Below the pieces are notes generated by a model. It did no database searches. It was not told the DNA's origin and was given only the letters and a program-made list of their open reading frames with translations. DNA of 64,000 nucleotides, taken from contig KN817613.1 in the NCBI GenBank assembly GCA_000827495.1, positions 62,001 through 126,000 of the forward strand. Direction: 5' to 3'. This DNA is from Hypholoma sublateritium FD-334 SS-4. Lineage: Eukaryota; Basidiomycota; Agaricomycetes; Agaricales; Strophariaceae. A program made the translations under genes and the position numbers. Numbering within the stretch: position 1 is the first letter of the stretch; each line of letters opens with the position of its first letter. Positions 1-10,698 of the stretch are shown here, piece after piece.

Positions 1-1
1 T

Positions 2-656
2 ACTGTGCTTCTTACAGCTCAGATGGTCAATAATGGGGAAGCGAAGTGGTCTGGCGTCGATGAGTCTCTCCGCCCACCTGAGGTCATTATCGAAACCTCG
101 TTCGACACGAAGGTGGATTTATGGATGATTGGATGTGCTGTACGTATTATCTTAATATCCTCGCGATTTTTGTCTCAAAGCATGCTCTCAATTATCACCA
201 TTCTGACGCAGCGGCTTTATTTATTATAGACGTATCAGCTTCTCACTGGAGAGCCACTTGTCCCTCAAGATAAAACTGAAGACGAGGGCGACCAACTCGC
301 GTGGGTTCAGGCAATGGTAAAGGATCGCTTCAAACGTGAGATAGCGCTCAGCTCGCCGGTACGCGAGTGTTTCTTCGCCGAAAACGGTGCTCCCTTTCCT
401 CAAACGATAATGTTCTGATACTGACACTATCCTGCTCGCAGGTCGTTTCGTGGAGGAAATTCCAGAGGACACGCTCGAGAGTCGCTTCGCGGCCAGTTCG
501 ATACCCAACATGACGGCTGATCAAACACGGGAAGCCATCCGGTTCATTGAGAGGTGTTTGGCCCTGGATCCTGCGGACAGGCCGACTATTTCTGAGCTCA
601 AGAACGACCCCTGGCTGCGACCAGGCTATGCTTGCTCCTGCGGATTTTGTGGTTGA
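2..656 (+). CDS. SRPK-like Ser/Thr protein kinase, 3' part
   Basis: The window opens inside a protein kinase gene. Three exons join in frame: up to 139, 230-386 and 442-656, with introns starting GTACGT and GTGCTC and both ending in AG. The first exon has the APE-type motif (RPPEVIIET) and the subdomain IX motif (DLWMIGC). The next gives YQLLTGEPL, and the last has the subdomain XI pattern ALDPADRPTISEL-NDPWL. The spacing of RPPEV, DLW-GC and LLTGEPL is that of SRPK-type kinases, which phosphorylate SR proteins. The ATP-binding and HRD regions lie upstream of the window, so activity cannot be judged. The stop is the TGA at 654-656. A general CMGC kinase is the alternative. Confidence 0.8.
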
Positions 657-860
657 GTGGATAATTATTCATAAATTTGACATTGGGTGTACTTAAATGT
701 CAGCTGTTACATGGAAACACAATGAAGGTCTCCCAGGGCGAGCTCAGCTTGCTGCTCAGTTGACGCTAACATAATTCAAATCTGGATCATGTCCATGTAT
801 CATGATTTCCGCGAAATAATAACGAGATTAATTCATAATAGAAACAGGTTCTCTGCCTCA

Positions 861-955
861 ATGTATGGAATAATAAATTCCAAAGAGCGAATTGCTGCGC
901 GGCTCGCACATTTGTGTGGTAAAATATGTATCTAAAAATAACTTCCCAAGGTCGC
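861..955. repeat. Left end of a duplicated block, near-identical to 10604-10698
   Basis: From the ATGTATGGAATAATAAATTC start up to the assembly gap this stretch matches 10604-10698 almost base for base. The sequence before 861 does not match the sequence before 10604, so 861 is a breakpoint. After the gap the match resumes at 1656 (equivalent to 11447), so the gap stands in for 10699-11446. Confidence 0.85.
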
Positions 956-1655
956 NNNNNNNNNNNNNNNNNNNNNNNNNNNNNNNNNNNNNNNNNNNNN
1001 NNNNNNNNNNNNNNNNNNNNNNNNNNNNNNNNNNNNNNNNNNNNNNNNNNNNNNNNNNNNNNNNNNNNNNNNNNNNNNNNNNNNNNNNNNNNNNNNNNNN
1101 NNNNNNNNNNNNNNNNNNNNNNNNNNNNNNNNNNNNNNNNNNNNNNNNNNNNNNNNNNNNNNNNNNNNNNNNNNNNNNNNNNNNNNNNNNNNNNNNNNNN
1201 NNNNNNNNNNNNNNNNNNNNNNNNNNNNNNNNNNNNNNNNNNNNNNNNNNNNNNNNNNNNNNNNNNNNNNNNNNNNNNNNNNNNNNNNNNNNNNNNNNNN
1301 NNNNNNNNNNNNNNNNNNNNNNNNNNNNNNNNNNNNNNNNNNNNNNNNNNNNNNNNNNNNNNNNNNNNNNNNNNNNNNNNNNNNNNNNNNNNNNNNNNNN
1401 NNNNNNNNNNNNNNNNNNNNNNNNNNNNNNNNNNNNNNNNNNNNNNNNNNNNNNNNNNNNNNNNNNNNNNNNNNNNNNNNNNNNNNNNNNNNNNNNNNNN
1501 NNNNNNNNNNNNNNNNNNNNNNNNNNNNNNNNNNNNNNNNNNNNNNNNNNNNNNNNNNNNNNNNNNNNNNNNNNNNNNNNNNNNNNNNNNNNNNNNNNNN
1601 NNNNNNNNNNNNNNNNNNNNNNNNNNNNNNNNNNNNNNNNNNNNNNNNNNNNNNN
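956..1655. other. Assembly gap (700 N)
   Basis: A run of undefined bases. By collinearity with the second copy it should hold about 750 bp equivalent to 10699-11446, which itself contains scattered Ns at 10707-10851. Both copies are therefore poorly resolved over the same segment. Confidence 0.95.
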
Positions 1656-1962
1656 CTGCGCAGAGACTTGCACGACGAGATTACGCTGGTTTTCCGGCTA
1701 GAGCGAAAAGGGTTAGCCTCTAGGAGCGTCTGGAGAAAAGATAGCGACGTACCAATGACATGAGTACGGCTTGCTGGTCCGCGGGGAACGAGAGTATCGA
1801 GAACGGCTGGGCGGCCGCGGGCGCTGGAGCGGGCGCAGGGTGTGTCGGGTTTGTGGCTTGAACTAACAAAGGACCGGCCTTCCATGGGGGAAAAATGTGA
1901 GAATCGCGTTGCAATATAGATGTCAAAGGAACGACTCACGTCGAGGTTGAGGTATTTCGTCT
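1656..1962 (-). pseudogene. Rearranged MEX67 fragment
   Basis: Two pieces of the MEX67 locus (intact at 11271-13643, same orientation) are joined here. Bases 1656-1886 match 11447-11676, covering the linker before the TAP-C domain, and 1887-1962 match 13026-13101, covering an early intron and exon edge. About 1.35 kb between them is missing, and the sequence after 1962 is unrelated. Several substitutions separate the copies, including an extra C in the intron and GCGGCCGC against GCACCCGT. It cannot encode MEX67. It is either a true rearranged duplicate or a mis-joined second haplotype. Confidence 0.75.
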
Positions 1963-2206
1963 TGCCCCCGCCGCCACCTCTGGCCGGCTACCTCTCCTTC
2001 ATCCCACCCACGCCCAATGCCGTGCGCATCAACAACTCTGCAATTATTTCCCAGTACCGCGACGCGATCAAGTCGCTCTCAGAACGCCTCGGGACGGATA
2101 CATGGTTCCTAGGCTCGAGGTGTGTTCTCCTTTTCCCCGACATACCAGCCAAGGCTAATTCGCGCGCAGCGCGCCAACCCCTCTCGACGCGCTCGCGTTT
2201 GGATAG
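1963..2206 (+). pseudogene. Metaxin/Sam37-like C-terminal fragment
   Basis: Two exons are readable: to 2119, then 2170-2206, with a 50-nt GTGTGT...CAG intron. The product contains RLGTDTWFLGSS followed across the junction by APTPLDALAFG and a stop at 2204-2206. An LG-x(3)-WFLG segment followed by PTPLDALAF is the pattern of the C-terminal GST-like domain of metaxin/Sam37 mitochondrial import proteins, which normally continues for many residues. There is no start: the upstream sequence is the MEX67 fragment. It is truncated at both ends. Confidence 0.5.
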
Positions 2207-2470
2207 GCAATGAATGCATAGGGGCAGAATAGATATGCGGATGAACGAGAGAGCAGTCTATATCTAGGCTTCGTACGCGCGTGAATTAGATCGGTATGGT
2301 GTCGTCCGGTATAGTCGTCCGTACACAGCTGACATAGAGGTCATTAATTACTGGGGCAGAAGGGGGCGAGTCGTCTCGGCATCCTGAGCAAGAGGAGTGC
2401 TTTCATTAGGAGTATCGAATCGTTTGCGTAGAGCCATGATCATTTTGTAGAACCTGCGGCACGCGATCAG

Positions 2471-3440
2471 TTACTGTGCTGCGGCGTCAGAGCCATATGC
2501 ATTTAAGGGGGCGTACCAGAATACATTGAGCCCCTGGAGGAGGAAGTTTCCAGCGCCGTATACAAGCTGGTAGAGCAGTGGGATTTGGCTGTGATATTTG
2601 CGCAATGTCAGGAAGAATTCAACGGACTGTTCCATAAATTGCGGTGAGCTCAGTCTATCAGCGCGACATGGAAATAAAACGCACGATAGTACCCCCGTAT
2701 ACAATGCGGACGAGGAAGAACGAGGCAATCAGGAAGAAGCCGTTGACAAGCTGTAGACGGGTGCCGGTGCGGCCGGTCTTGTCCAAAAACCTGCGTTATA
2801 AATAGGCGATGAGGTCAGCGCTCCGTCTCGTTCCGTCGTCGCGGCCACCGCCCACGCACCAGTGGTTGTTGAGAAGAAGGTACTCGTTTCCCACAGCAAG
2901 CACCGCGTGCCGTAGTACGCCACAAACGGTTTCTACAGCACACCACGGACCACTGATCAAGATCGGCCGACGCACCCCGCAGCAATGGCGTGCACATAGC
3001 CCACCTGCGCATCCCAGCCGAAGGCGCGGTCCTGCTCGTTCTCCGGCGACTGGTGCACGATGCACCACAGGGCGCAGGGGACGACGAGGAGCACATGCAC
3101 CTGCGATACGATGTGGATTGCCCTACACGAGACCACATCATCAGGAACGCGGACATCGGAGGGCGCAGCGCGGCGTGTGCAGCAGTATGTACTAGTTGTT
3201 TTTCGCTGCACGTCCTTTGCCGCCATATGCAACGGGGAACCACCGGGCGCAGACAAAGGGTGCGATGACGAGATGTATCAGAGTGAACACGAGGAGGGCC
3301 CCGTAAAACGTCGGAAGGTATGGGCCGAACTCGGTGAGGCCGAGCGTCTCTACGATGAATTTCTCCAGGAGTACCATGGTGGGAGGAAGCAAGCAAGCGG
3401 CCCAGATCGCGCTGTGTCCGCCCAACGGAGGGTCGTAGGA
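2471..3440 (-). pseudogene. Decayed TLC-domain (TRAM/LAG1/CLN8-type) membrane protein gene
   Basis: Exon pieces in order on the minus strand read YDPPLGGHSAIWAACLLPP, a TM segment (YGALLVFTLIHLVIAPFV), IHIVSQVHVLLVVPCALW, GWDAQVGYVHAIAAG, FVAYYGTRCLLWETSTFF, KTGRTGTRLQLVNGFF and KYHSQIPLLYQLVYGAGNF. The order fits TLC-domain multi-pass proteins. Three lesions are visible. The exon junction after KNN gives TAG where I expect Trp (3192-3194). The central YFLWDT-type exon expected after HAIAAG is absent near 2937-2980. One base is missing near 2871-2878, so WETSTFF and LNNHW lie in different frames. A true N-terminal exon was not found. Confidence 0.6.
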
Positions 3441-3994
3441 AGACTTGCAACGTAAGGTTCGGTCGGCAGTCGGCAGACTGTGCCTGGGAAATTCGAAATA
3501 TGGATGACTGGGCTAGAACTTGTAATATTCCACCGACTGCAGGTAGTATAATTGGATGGCGAGAGACAGAATGCACAAAAAAGTCTCGAACCGGACTGCC
3601 AACGGAAGTAAAATAAAAATTACCATAAAAAGCGGCTTTCACCCGACAAACTTGAAGATGAGTACCCTCCTGACTAAAAAAATATGTTGCACCGGCAGCC
3701 GCTCAAATAATAGTCACCAGGTTCTTACAACCAGTAAGTACACGGTCAGATTGTATTATTGGAACTTCGTTTGAAAGCATTTGAGACAACCATGTCGAGT
3801 GATTGCTTGCACGACGCAAGCACGACGAGCGCATGTAAGCTGTCCGGGAAAGGGGGCACGCGACCTCCGGGATCAAAAAATGAAAACCAAAACAAAGTAA
3901 ATGGTCCCGAATCCCGATCCCTAACGATCAGTATAACTGTCACCTTTCACCCCAGCGTCTACAATATAATTCAAACCATGATAAAGGCCACAGA
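3441..3994. other. Intergenic, nothing recognised
   Basis: Short ORFs occur on both strands but none has family character, splice-consistent extension or repeats. The segment separates the TLC relic from the 3' end of the HAUS3-like gene. Confidence 0.6.
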
Positions 3995-6223
3995 TCATCT
4001 ATGATCGTCTCCCCATTTTTCAATGAATGCCTCTAGGCGATTGACGTTATCTTCGTCGGAAAAAGTATTCAGAACCTCTTCCTCGACTGACTTGGCCAGG
4101 TTTTGCAATGAGGCTGCCTTTTCCCGCAGCTGACCTTCTAGTTCGCGGACATGCAAAGGGAATGCAAAGGGCGGCGATGAATTGAGCGGAGCGTTCGCAT
4201 AGATCTGAGACAACAAGATAGGATGTATAGGCCTAGTTTTCCCGTCAATATCATGCTCACAAATGGAATGGAATGCCGATACCTAGAATGCTGTTGAAGA
4301 ATATCAGCAGACCAGATTCTTTCGGACGCTTCCACACGTGTAGAACGTGCTTTCAATGCGTGTAGTTCCGATACGATGTCTTCCGGAGTGAATAGCGGCA
4401 GCGAAGTTGCAGTCGGGCGGGAATCTACATGGATGTCAGCGTAATATTTCCAAGTTGGCGTCCATAATGAATGACATACCTTTGCAGTCGTTCAAAGCTT
4501 CCTTTATCTGATTTACCATTTCTACGTCGTTGGCTCGGACGGTGACACTTTGACTTTCCTTGCGTTCTGGACTCCCTAAAGAGATGTCCCCCAGCTCTTC
4601 TGCGAAGGCTTCCATAATTGCTTCTGCTTCTTGGATGCAATGGGCGACGTGTGCAAGAGCCGTATGTACACGTTCAAGTGGTACCAGAACTGAATCAAGG
4701 GTAGATAAAGCCTGTATCAGAATACTTAGTAGGTATATTGTAGCATTTGATAACAACCAAGAGGGTAAATATTACCTTTTCGAGCGTGTCGCTATGCAGT
4801 CGCAGAATGGCAGCTTGATCCATCATCCAGGCGCTGCGTAAGAGTTGGAATACGGTCCCATGGTCCAATTGATTGTCTGCACATTGTACATCTGAGAAAT
4901 TCCCCTCGTGTAGTTCAGATAACAGCATATCGAGCACGTTGGCATCCGATGTATGTCCTTTCTCTTGGCGAGTGGCTTCCTGCTCTAGAGTGTGGCAGAT
5001 GTTTGCCAGCTCTCTAGTCACGTCCACGTCGAGTATTTCTATAGAATTCATTCCAGGCCCTTCGGTAGACCTGGCTCGTTCCTTGTCGATCGCGGTTTGC
5101 ATTCGATTAGCTTCCGAATGTAGGTACGTGACATAGCTCAGTTCCTCTTCACGCAATAAATCAAGATTGGCTGCGCTTGCTTCGAGCGTGGCAATGAGAG
5201 CAGCAAGATTCGTCTTTGATTCCAGAAGCAGACTCCGACTTTCTTCCACGACGGAATCATCGTCTACAAGAAACAACCGTGTGACCGCAACGGTGGTAAA
5301 ATGGCATATTTTTAATGACAAGTGAAATTGCAGAAGACATCTGATTTCTTACCTGGCTTNACNNCCTTCTCCACTTCGTCTACACCGTCAATTTCCGCCG
5401 GGCGAGTCCAAGGGCCCAGATCGTCAAGTAAACCTTNGGAGTTNGTTATTGCAGTGATGATGGCCGTGTCGGTCTAATTCCAAGATCAAATGATGTCCAC
5501 ATTAGATTTGATTGTAGCTCACTGCTATAGAGAGCTCTGATAGTTTTTCCTCTGTGCTGCGGATCTTTGTGTTCATATCGTGTATTGCTCTCTGGATCAT
5601 CTTGATGGAACCATTGAGCTTCTTTGATGACTCTCTAGGGGGCTAGTTATCAGGATCGCTGGTGAATGATGCAAATTGAATGGTATAGACTTCGTCTGTG
5701 ATATCCCTGCTCGAAGAAAGTCCACCTCGCCTTGTACGTTTTTGATCTCGCGATTGATGAAATCTGCGTGCTTTCTACGACACATTCATTGTAATTAATG
5801 CAGCGGAAGAATCGGGGCGGAGCCTACTCCATATGTGACGGTGGCATGTAGTTTGCCCGGTGCTCTAAATGATCTTGAGATTGCGCAATAGCCCCCAATA
5901 GCCTTTCATCGTTCAATCTGTAGCAACGTTCAGCGAATTGCATCTTCCGTACCCTCCTTCCGGACGAACATAGTAGCCTCGGCCACCTCGAGCGTAGAGT
6001 CCTTCATTGCGGCGTGTGCACGCCTATTGCGATCATCGCCCTCCTCGGCAGAGCCAGAGTGTCCAGCAGTCATATTAATTTGACTACTAATCCATCCTAG
6101 AAGAAGCCTTCCAGCCTCAAGATCGTTGAGCCATTCAATATCGCTTGCGTCCAGAGATGGGCCACCCAAGGACGATATGAATGCTATCGCCGCCTCGATA
6201 TCAGAGTTCTCTGAAGAAGTCAT
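3995..6223 (-). CDS. Coiled-coil protein, HAUS augmin-like complex subunit 3-like
   Basis: Starts at the ATG at 6223 (MTSSENSDIEAAIAFISSLG) and ends in EKWGDDHR-stop at 3995. The first about 35 residues (SLDASDIEWLNDLEAGRLLL) resemble the HAUS3 N-terminal pattern LNGEDFDWLF...FLEWF. The rest is long acidic or polar helix in several exons (for example AALIATLEASAANLDLLREE, QGEVDFLRAGISQTKS and the C-terminal LEGQLREKAASLQNLAKSVE), consistent with coiled coil. Augmin recruits gamma-tubulin to spindle microtubules. Ns at 5360-5446 hide part of one exon, and near 5930 I could not join exon 1 to the next exon (LNDERLLGAIAQSQDH) in frame with canonical sites. Another coiled-coil protein is the alternative. 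Confidence 0.55.
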
Positions 6224-7422
6224 ATTGTCCAAGAGGTGGCTAGTAGCAGCAGTGTGATCAAGATATTTGTGGGGCGTGCGCCGAATAATTTACATGATGA
6301 GGTAGGTCGGAAAAAGAGTTCGAACCGGCCCCGGACGCGACGCGTCTCGCCCAAACTGCTACAAACACGGGACGCCACTTGGATCACGCCATCATCATAG
6401 CCATCTTCCAAACTTGATAGGCCGCACCAAAACTTAAAAGACCTCTTCGTTTTACTAGTTGATGATTTCCATCACACGCCCAACGACCCTCAGCGACCAT
6501 GGCCATCACTTAGCTTTCACTGCACAGTGCAATACCCGTAATTTGATCGAATCTGGAGATTTTCCGGGCATTATGCAACCCACGCCTCGAGACAGATGCG
6601 CGAATTACCTACCCAACAACGGATTATCTTGTTCTCAACTTGTCCCCGACGAGCCTGGAAACCGTAGTTTCATCTCAGCGGAAACTCTGCTGATTTGGTT
6701 TTTTTTAAATCAGAAAGCTGTGGTGAGTATATCTATTCTACCCAAATTCTGCAAGCGGCGCAAGGTCAGCCGACACTAACATTCTGTGGACTGGGAGAGA
6801 AAAATAATGCCTATGTTATGGCTTCCAGAAATTTTCCTCCCTTTTCTAGACTATGTCGTCACCCACACTACCTCCATCTACAGCACAAGCCGTTCAATCA
6901 GAACAACGTCAAACGACGAGGCTTCATTTGAATACCGCAGGCTCATTTCGGTGGCAACAGATCTCATGACGTGTCCTCTTTGTTTAAGCGACCTATTTGC
7001 TCATGTCCTTATAAGTACTCAAGCTTTTTTGCTCTCGAAATTGTCTGGGCCTGTCGGCACTACTGGGTGCAAGTGTCACCTTTGTTTTCCTGGGTTCCAT
7101 CTGAACGCGCTCTGCTCTCGAAAAACGGAGCTTCCGAGGACTATGTACCTCACCGCAGGTTCACGCCGTATGATTTATTCAAGCAGATGAAATTTGAAAC
7201 GTCTTGGCCGTAGTCGAAAGCTTCGGCACAAAAAGACAACCCTTATATATCTCCGGAATTAAGCAGAATCCGCTGGCTCGAAATCAGTGTGAACGCCGAA
7301 TGTACGCCAGAAGAACTTGATGGAACACGATGGGTGCCGACGTATAGGCAGACCTGAAGGGATAGGGTACAGAAACGGGGACGAAAAGGGGAAAGTACAT
7401 ACTCATAAAGACGGTCCCAGAA
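6224..7422. other. Intergenic, no supported gene
   Basis: Plus-strand ORFs of 60-134 codons near 6459-7213 overlap in two frames, show no family motifs and have no convincing splice partners. This is the promoter side of the HAUS3-like gene and the 3' side of the next membrane protein. Confidence 0.5.
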
Positions 7423-8445
7423 TCAAAATAGAGATGACAGCGACCAAACCAGATACGCAACGCCGATAAGACCTGTGGTCGGCGGGGGCGTCCATCGTAG
7501 ACCGCCATCCACCAAAGGTGCGGCTGCCGCTATAGTCTGGTTCAAACAATTGAGAAGAGTCGTATCAATATTCGTGGGGAGCGACGTGTCAGCTTCTCCT
7601 GGCGCATCCAGGGCAGCAGTGTCGTTGTAACCATCAAGCGACAAAGCAACGGTGCTCGCGCGATAATACTGCACTACCTGCTCGGGCACGGGAGCTGTCA
7701 AGGAGTCGTTATATGTCGTGGCGACAATGCTATCAGGAGATACAAGGTTGGAAGAAGAGCAATTGGCTGTTATGTCTTGAATGAGTGCCTGTACGGTTGT
7801 ATTATCTGAGACGATACGGAAGGTGGTGGCGGGGGAAGACGAGGTAAATGCGGCTGTCATCATTATTCCGCCAGGTCTGCTCGAATTGTCAAAACGGCCA
7901 TACTATAGGGAATGATGAGATTTTTGAAGAGAAAAGACTGATTCCACATACTTCGCTTGAGTGGAGATAGGCAGCCGTACCGATTCCGGCAATGCCGCCC
8001 CAGGCAAGGGGCCAGAAAATGAAGGGAAATCCGAGGCTTGCTACTCCGCGCTGGTTTGGAAGGCCGGGATAACCACTACCGTATGTCCTGACAAACATAT
8101 ATGTATCAATTTACGTGCAGCATGACGCGAGAGATAAACAAACCGTGTTCCAACCACTTGGCTTCTAGTCCCGCCACCAGATGTTCGTCCAGCAAAAAGC
8201 TGCCCAGAGGGGATGGTGACGACTTTGCCTCCCCCACTCCCATACGATGTTGCTGCCTTCGTCGTCCCACCGCTGCTGATAGAGCTGCTTCGCGCGGTAC
8301 CACCGCTTTTGCCGGCTGAAGATCCAGAAGACCCAGATCCAGAGGATTTGGCACCACCACTGCTGCTTCCCCCACCTTTCCCACCACCTCCCTTTCTTTT
8401 AAATAGCTTACTTTCCGAGCGCTTCGAGATGAACGGCACGAACAT
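7423..8445 (-). CDS. Uncharacterised membrane-associated protein of a basidiomycete-type family
   Basis: Three exons splice cleanly. Exon 1 (ATG at 8445) has a basic start then a Gly/Ser-rich stretch (KGGGGKGGGSSSGG, KSSGSGSSGSSAGKSGG) ending at SQVVGTR. After a GTTTGT...CAG intron comes TYGSGYPGLPNQRGVAS followed by a hydrophobic segment FPFIFWPLAWGGIAGIGTA. After a GTATGT...TAG intron comes YGRFDNSSRPGG and a soluble domain with TTFRIVSDNTTVQALIQDI, EQVVQYYRASTVALSLDGYN and LLNCLNQTIAAAAPLVDGG. A short hydrophobic C terminus follows. I associate this layout (YGSGYPG, one TM, EYG-SSRPGG, QYYRASSVAL) with conserved agaricomycete proteins of unknown function. Several NxT/S sites suggest an extracytoplasmic domain. 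Confidence 0.75.
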
Positions 8446-10327
8446 GGTTTTTGGGAGTTGTGGGGGGAATGAAAAGTGAATTGGCGCGCCTGACGTATTT
8501 GGTACATATATATAGCAGGATCCAGTGGCACCCTCAACCTTCGTGAGGCAAATTGTCCAAAATAGGAATACTGCCGAGGAACCCGGGGGCCGAGGCAGTG
8601 CGCAAAGCTTTGCAATCGCTCAGCGAAAGCTGTGTATGAATGCACCTGACATGTACTTACTCGGAGTACTACTCGCGCAATTGGAGTAAATGTGCACAAC
8701 GTGACAAATAAGGTCCGTACTGATGCTTTTATACGCCCATATTGATAGTCACTGCCAGTGCTCTAGTCCTCCGATTTGGTCGACATTTGCGGTTCAGGTT
8801 GAACTTGGATGTTTCTTCAAAAAAAACCAATTTAATCAGCAGGGATATTTCTATAGACTCAGCTTGGACTCAGCGCAGCCTTAGTATGCTTACGTTACTT
8901 TCGGAGTAGAAGTTACACAGATACACTGAAGCAAAAAATCTGTTGGTTAGCTGATGCCACTGCTTCAGCCCAATGGAGATAGCAGGGCCCCCAACGGTGT
9001 GGAAGTACTTAATTCAATGCCGCATATTATCAATATTCACTGCCTCTATGTACGGTGCTCATCGGCCCAGACTGAGCTCCGAGGAATGTCAATGATTAAT
9101 GAATCAATGATCCGACACGACAGCCTAAGCCACGTTACACCGTATTATTTGAGTCCGCAAGCGGTTAAAATATTTCTAAACAAGGGAATCAATGTCGCAC
9201 TTAAGAGAAGCGCGCCGATCTGTAGTAAGGCAGGTGTACTTTATTATTCTGAGAGAGCACTAGACGTGGTATCGCACGTTCTTTTTGGAAAGTCTCCAGG
9301 ATGAAATCGAAAGGCGGAAACTTGGTAATGTAATGCCCTGGATCGGCCGGATGGCACGGAAGGCTGGCACAGCAATGATTCGCCATTCTCGTGCTCTGCA
9401 GCGCCGTGACTCCTTCATCATCTATGTAGTCTTATCCTAGTAATCTACCCTGACTATAAATCCGTGCCTGAATCGAATATGTACATAGTACCAATCGAAC
9501 TGGAACTCTCATGTTTCGGCACTGCCGAGAAACATCTAACAAGTCTGTACCTGCCGGAGACTGTCTGTAATTATGTGAGGTCCTCAGGTGCGCTTTCAAC
9601 AAACACGCAAACTACATACCCGTAAACTTGCGGATATGATGTTTGGAATTTCATCAAAACATCATATTTTCCTATATTTTCCTCAATGATTCTAACTGAG
9701 GGCTCGTCTGGGGGGAGTGCATGCTTAGATCACTTCAATAGCGATATAGTTGTGCTCATATTACTGTTGATATAGCTCTGTATTAGCTATAGAGTACCGG
9801 CCCGCGTACCACTGCCTCGCGCTCAGATTCCCAGAACAATTGGCAGTGCCTTGATCGCCGCCGTGGAGAAGTGCATTCCAAGTACGTGTAACCATATCTC
9901 GGGACTTACTGCCATTCATTCGGTTTTTGCTTCCATTCCCATAGTATTGCATTATCATGTTTAAACTTGCTGTCCTTTCACAACTGATGGTAAGTAGATC
10001 TTTGGGGATCAAGTGGTGCACGCTGCTAAACCCGACGGGAAAAGCAAAATAAAATAGAGACTGCCATACTTGGACTGCAGTGTTGTTCCAAACATAACCT
10101 GCATCCAACCTTACCATCAATTCATCAGCGCAAAAGTATTCGCGACCTATATATGGCCATTGATCATCTTTGATAAAAAAAAATCAAAAGTTCAAGTTGT
10201 TGGTCGTGAAGAGGTTGTAACGTTCCCATATTGCATACACTATATAGCGAGAAAACAACTGAGCTTGTGATCTTCAGAATACCTGACTTCCTACAGCCAC
10301 CTGATATCCCCTTCCTCTCTCCCTTAG
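8446..10327. other. Intergenic, about 1.9 kb, nothing recognised
   Basis: AT-rich with only short, motif-free ORFs on both strands. The last about 60 bases end in a pyrimidine tract and TAG acceptor for the exon that follows. An N-terminal exon of that gene may lie here but I could not identify it. Confidence 0.5.
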
Positions 10328-10616
10328 TACGATTTCTCTGCAAGCAGGGACAGATGTCGTTGGTGTCAACCATAGCCTAGTCATTGCCTATGATATCCTG
10401 GAGATACTTGGGATTCTTATCCTCTCTCTTATTCTAATCACAGCGTGGCTGTCCTCCACAATAAAACGGTTGACTGCTTGGTATCTTTTTCTGTCCTCCG
10501 GTGTCATCTCAAGCGTAACGGGCTTGTTGATATTGGGAAATCAAGCGGGCCGTGCTCCTGGTAGGGGGATATGCATAACACAGGCAATTCTGCTGTATCC
10601 GACATGTATGGAATAA
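10328..10616 (+). pseudogene. Truncated serpentine-receptor-like (GPCR-type) exon
   Basis: After a CCCTTAG acceptor one frame stays open for 95 codons. It reads AYDILEILGILILSLILIT, AWLSSTIKRLTAWYLFLSS, GVISSVTGLLILGNQAGRA, then GICITQAILLYPTC and a stop. TM, a TIKR-x(2)-TWY loop, TM, then GIC-TQAILLY is the start of the seven-TM family common in agaricomycetes (RYPTWY...ISS-SY-LL--AGQ...CL-QAALIY). The frame runs into the duplicated block at 10604 and stops at 10614-10616, so five or six TM segments are missing. The upstream exon is unidentified. It is too hydrophobic and regular to be chance. Confidence 0.55.
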
Positions 10617-10698
10617 TAAATTCCAAAGAGCGAATTGCTGCGCGGCTCGCACATTTGTGTGGTAAAATATGTATCTAAAAATAACTTCCCAAGGTCGC
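10604..10698. repeat. Second copy of the duplicated block seen at 861-955
   Basis: Collinear with 861-955. This copy continues through N-spotted sequence into the 3' flank of MEX67, so it is the more complete of the two. Its left edge cuts the GPCR-like exon. Confidence 0.85.

Noticed and set aside
858..1939. Long X-filled ORFs across the assembly gap
   Set aside because: They are open only because N bases cannot form stops; no coding signal is shown.
6290..6420. GGTTCGAAC followed by TTTTT on the minus strand, resembling a tRNA T-arm
   Set aside because: The five-base stem around the loop does not pair and no acceptor or anticodon arm can be built.
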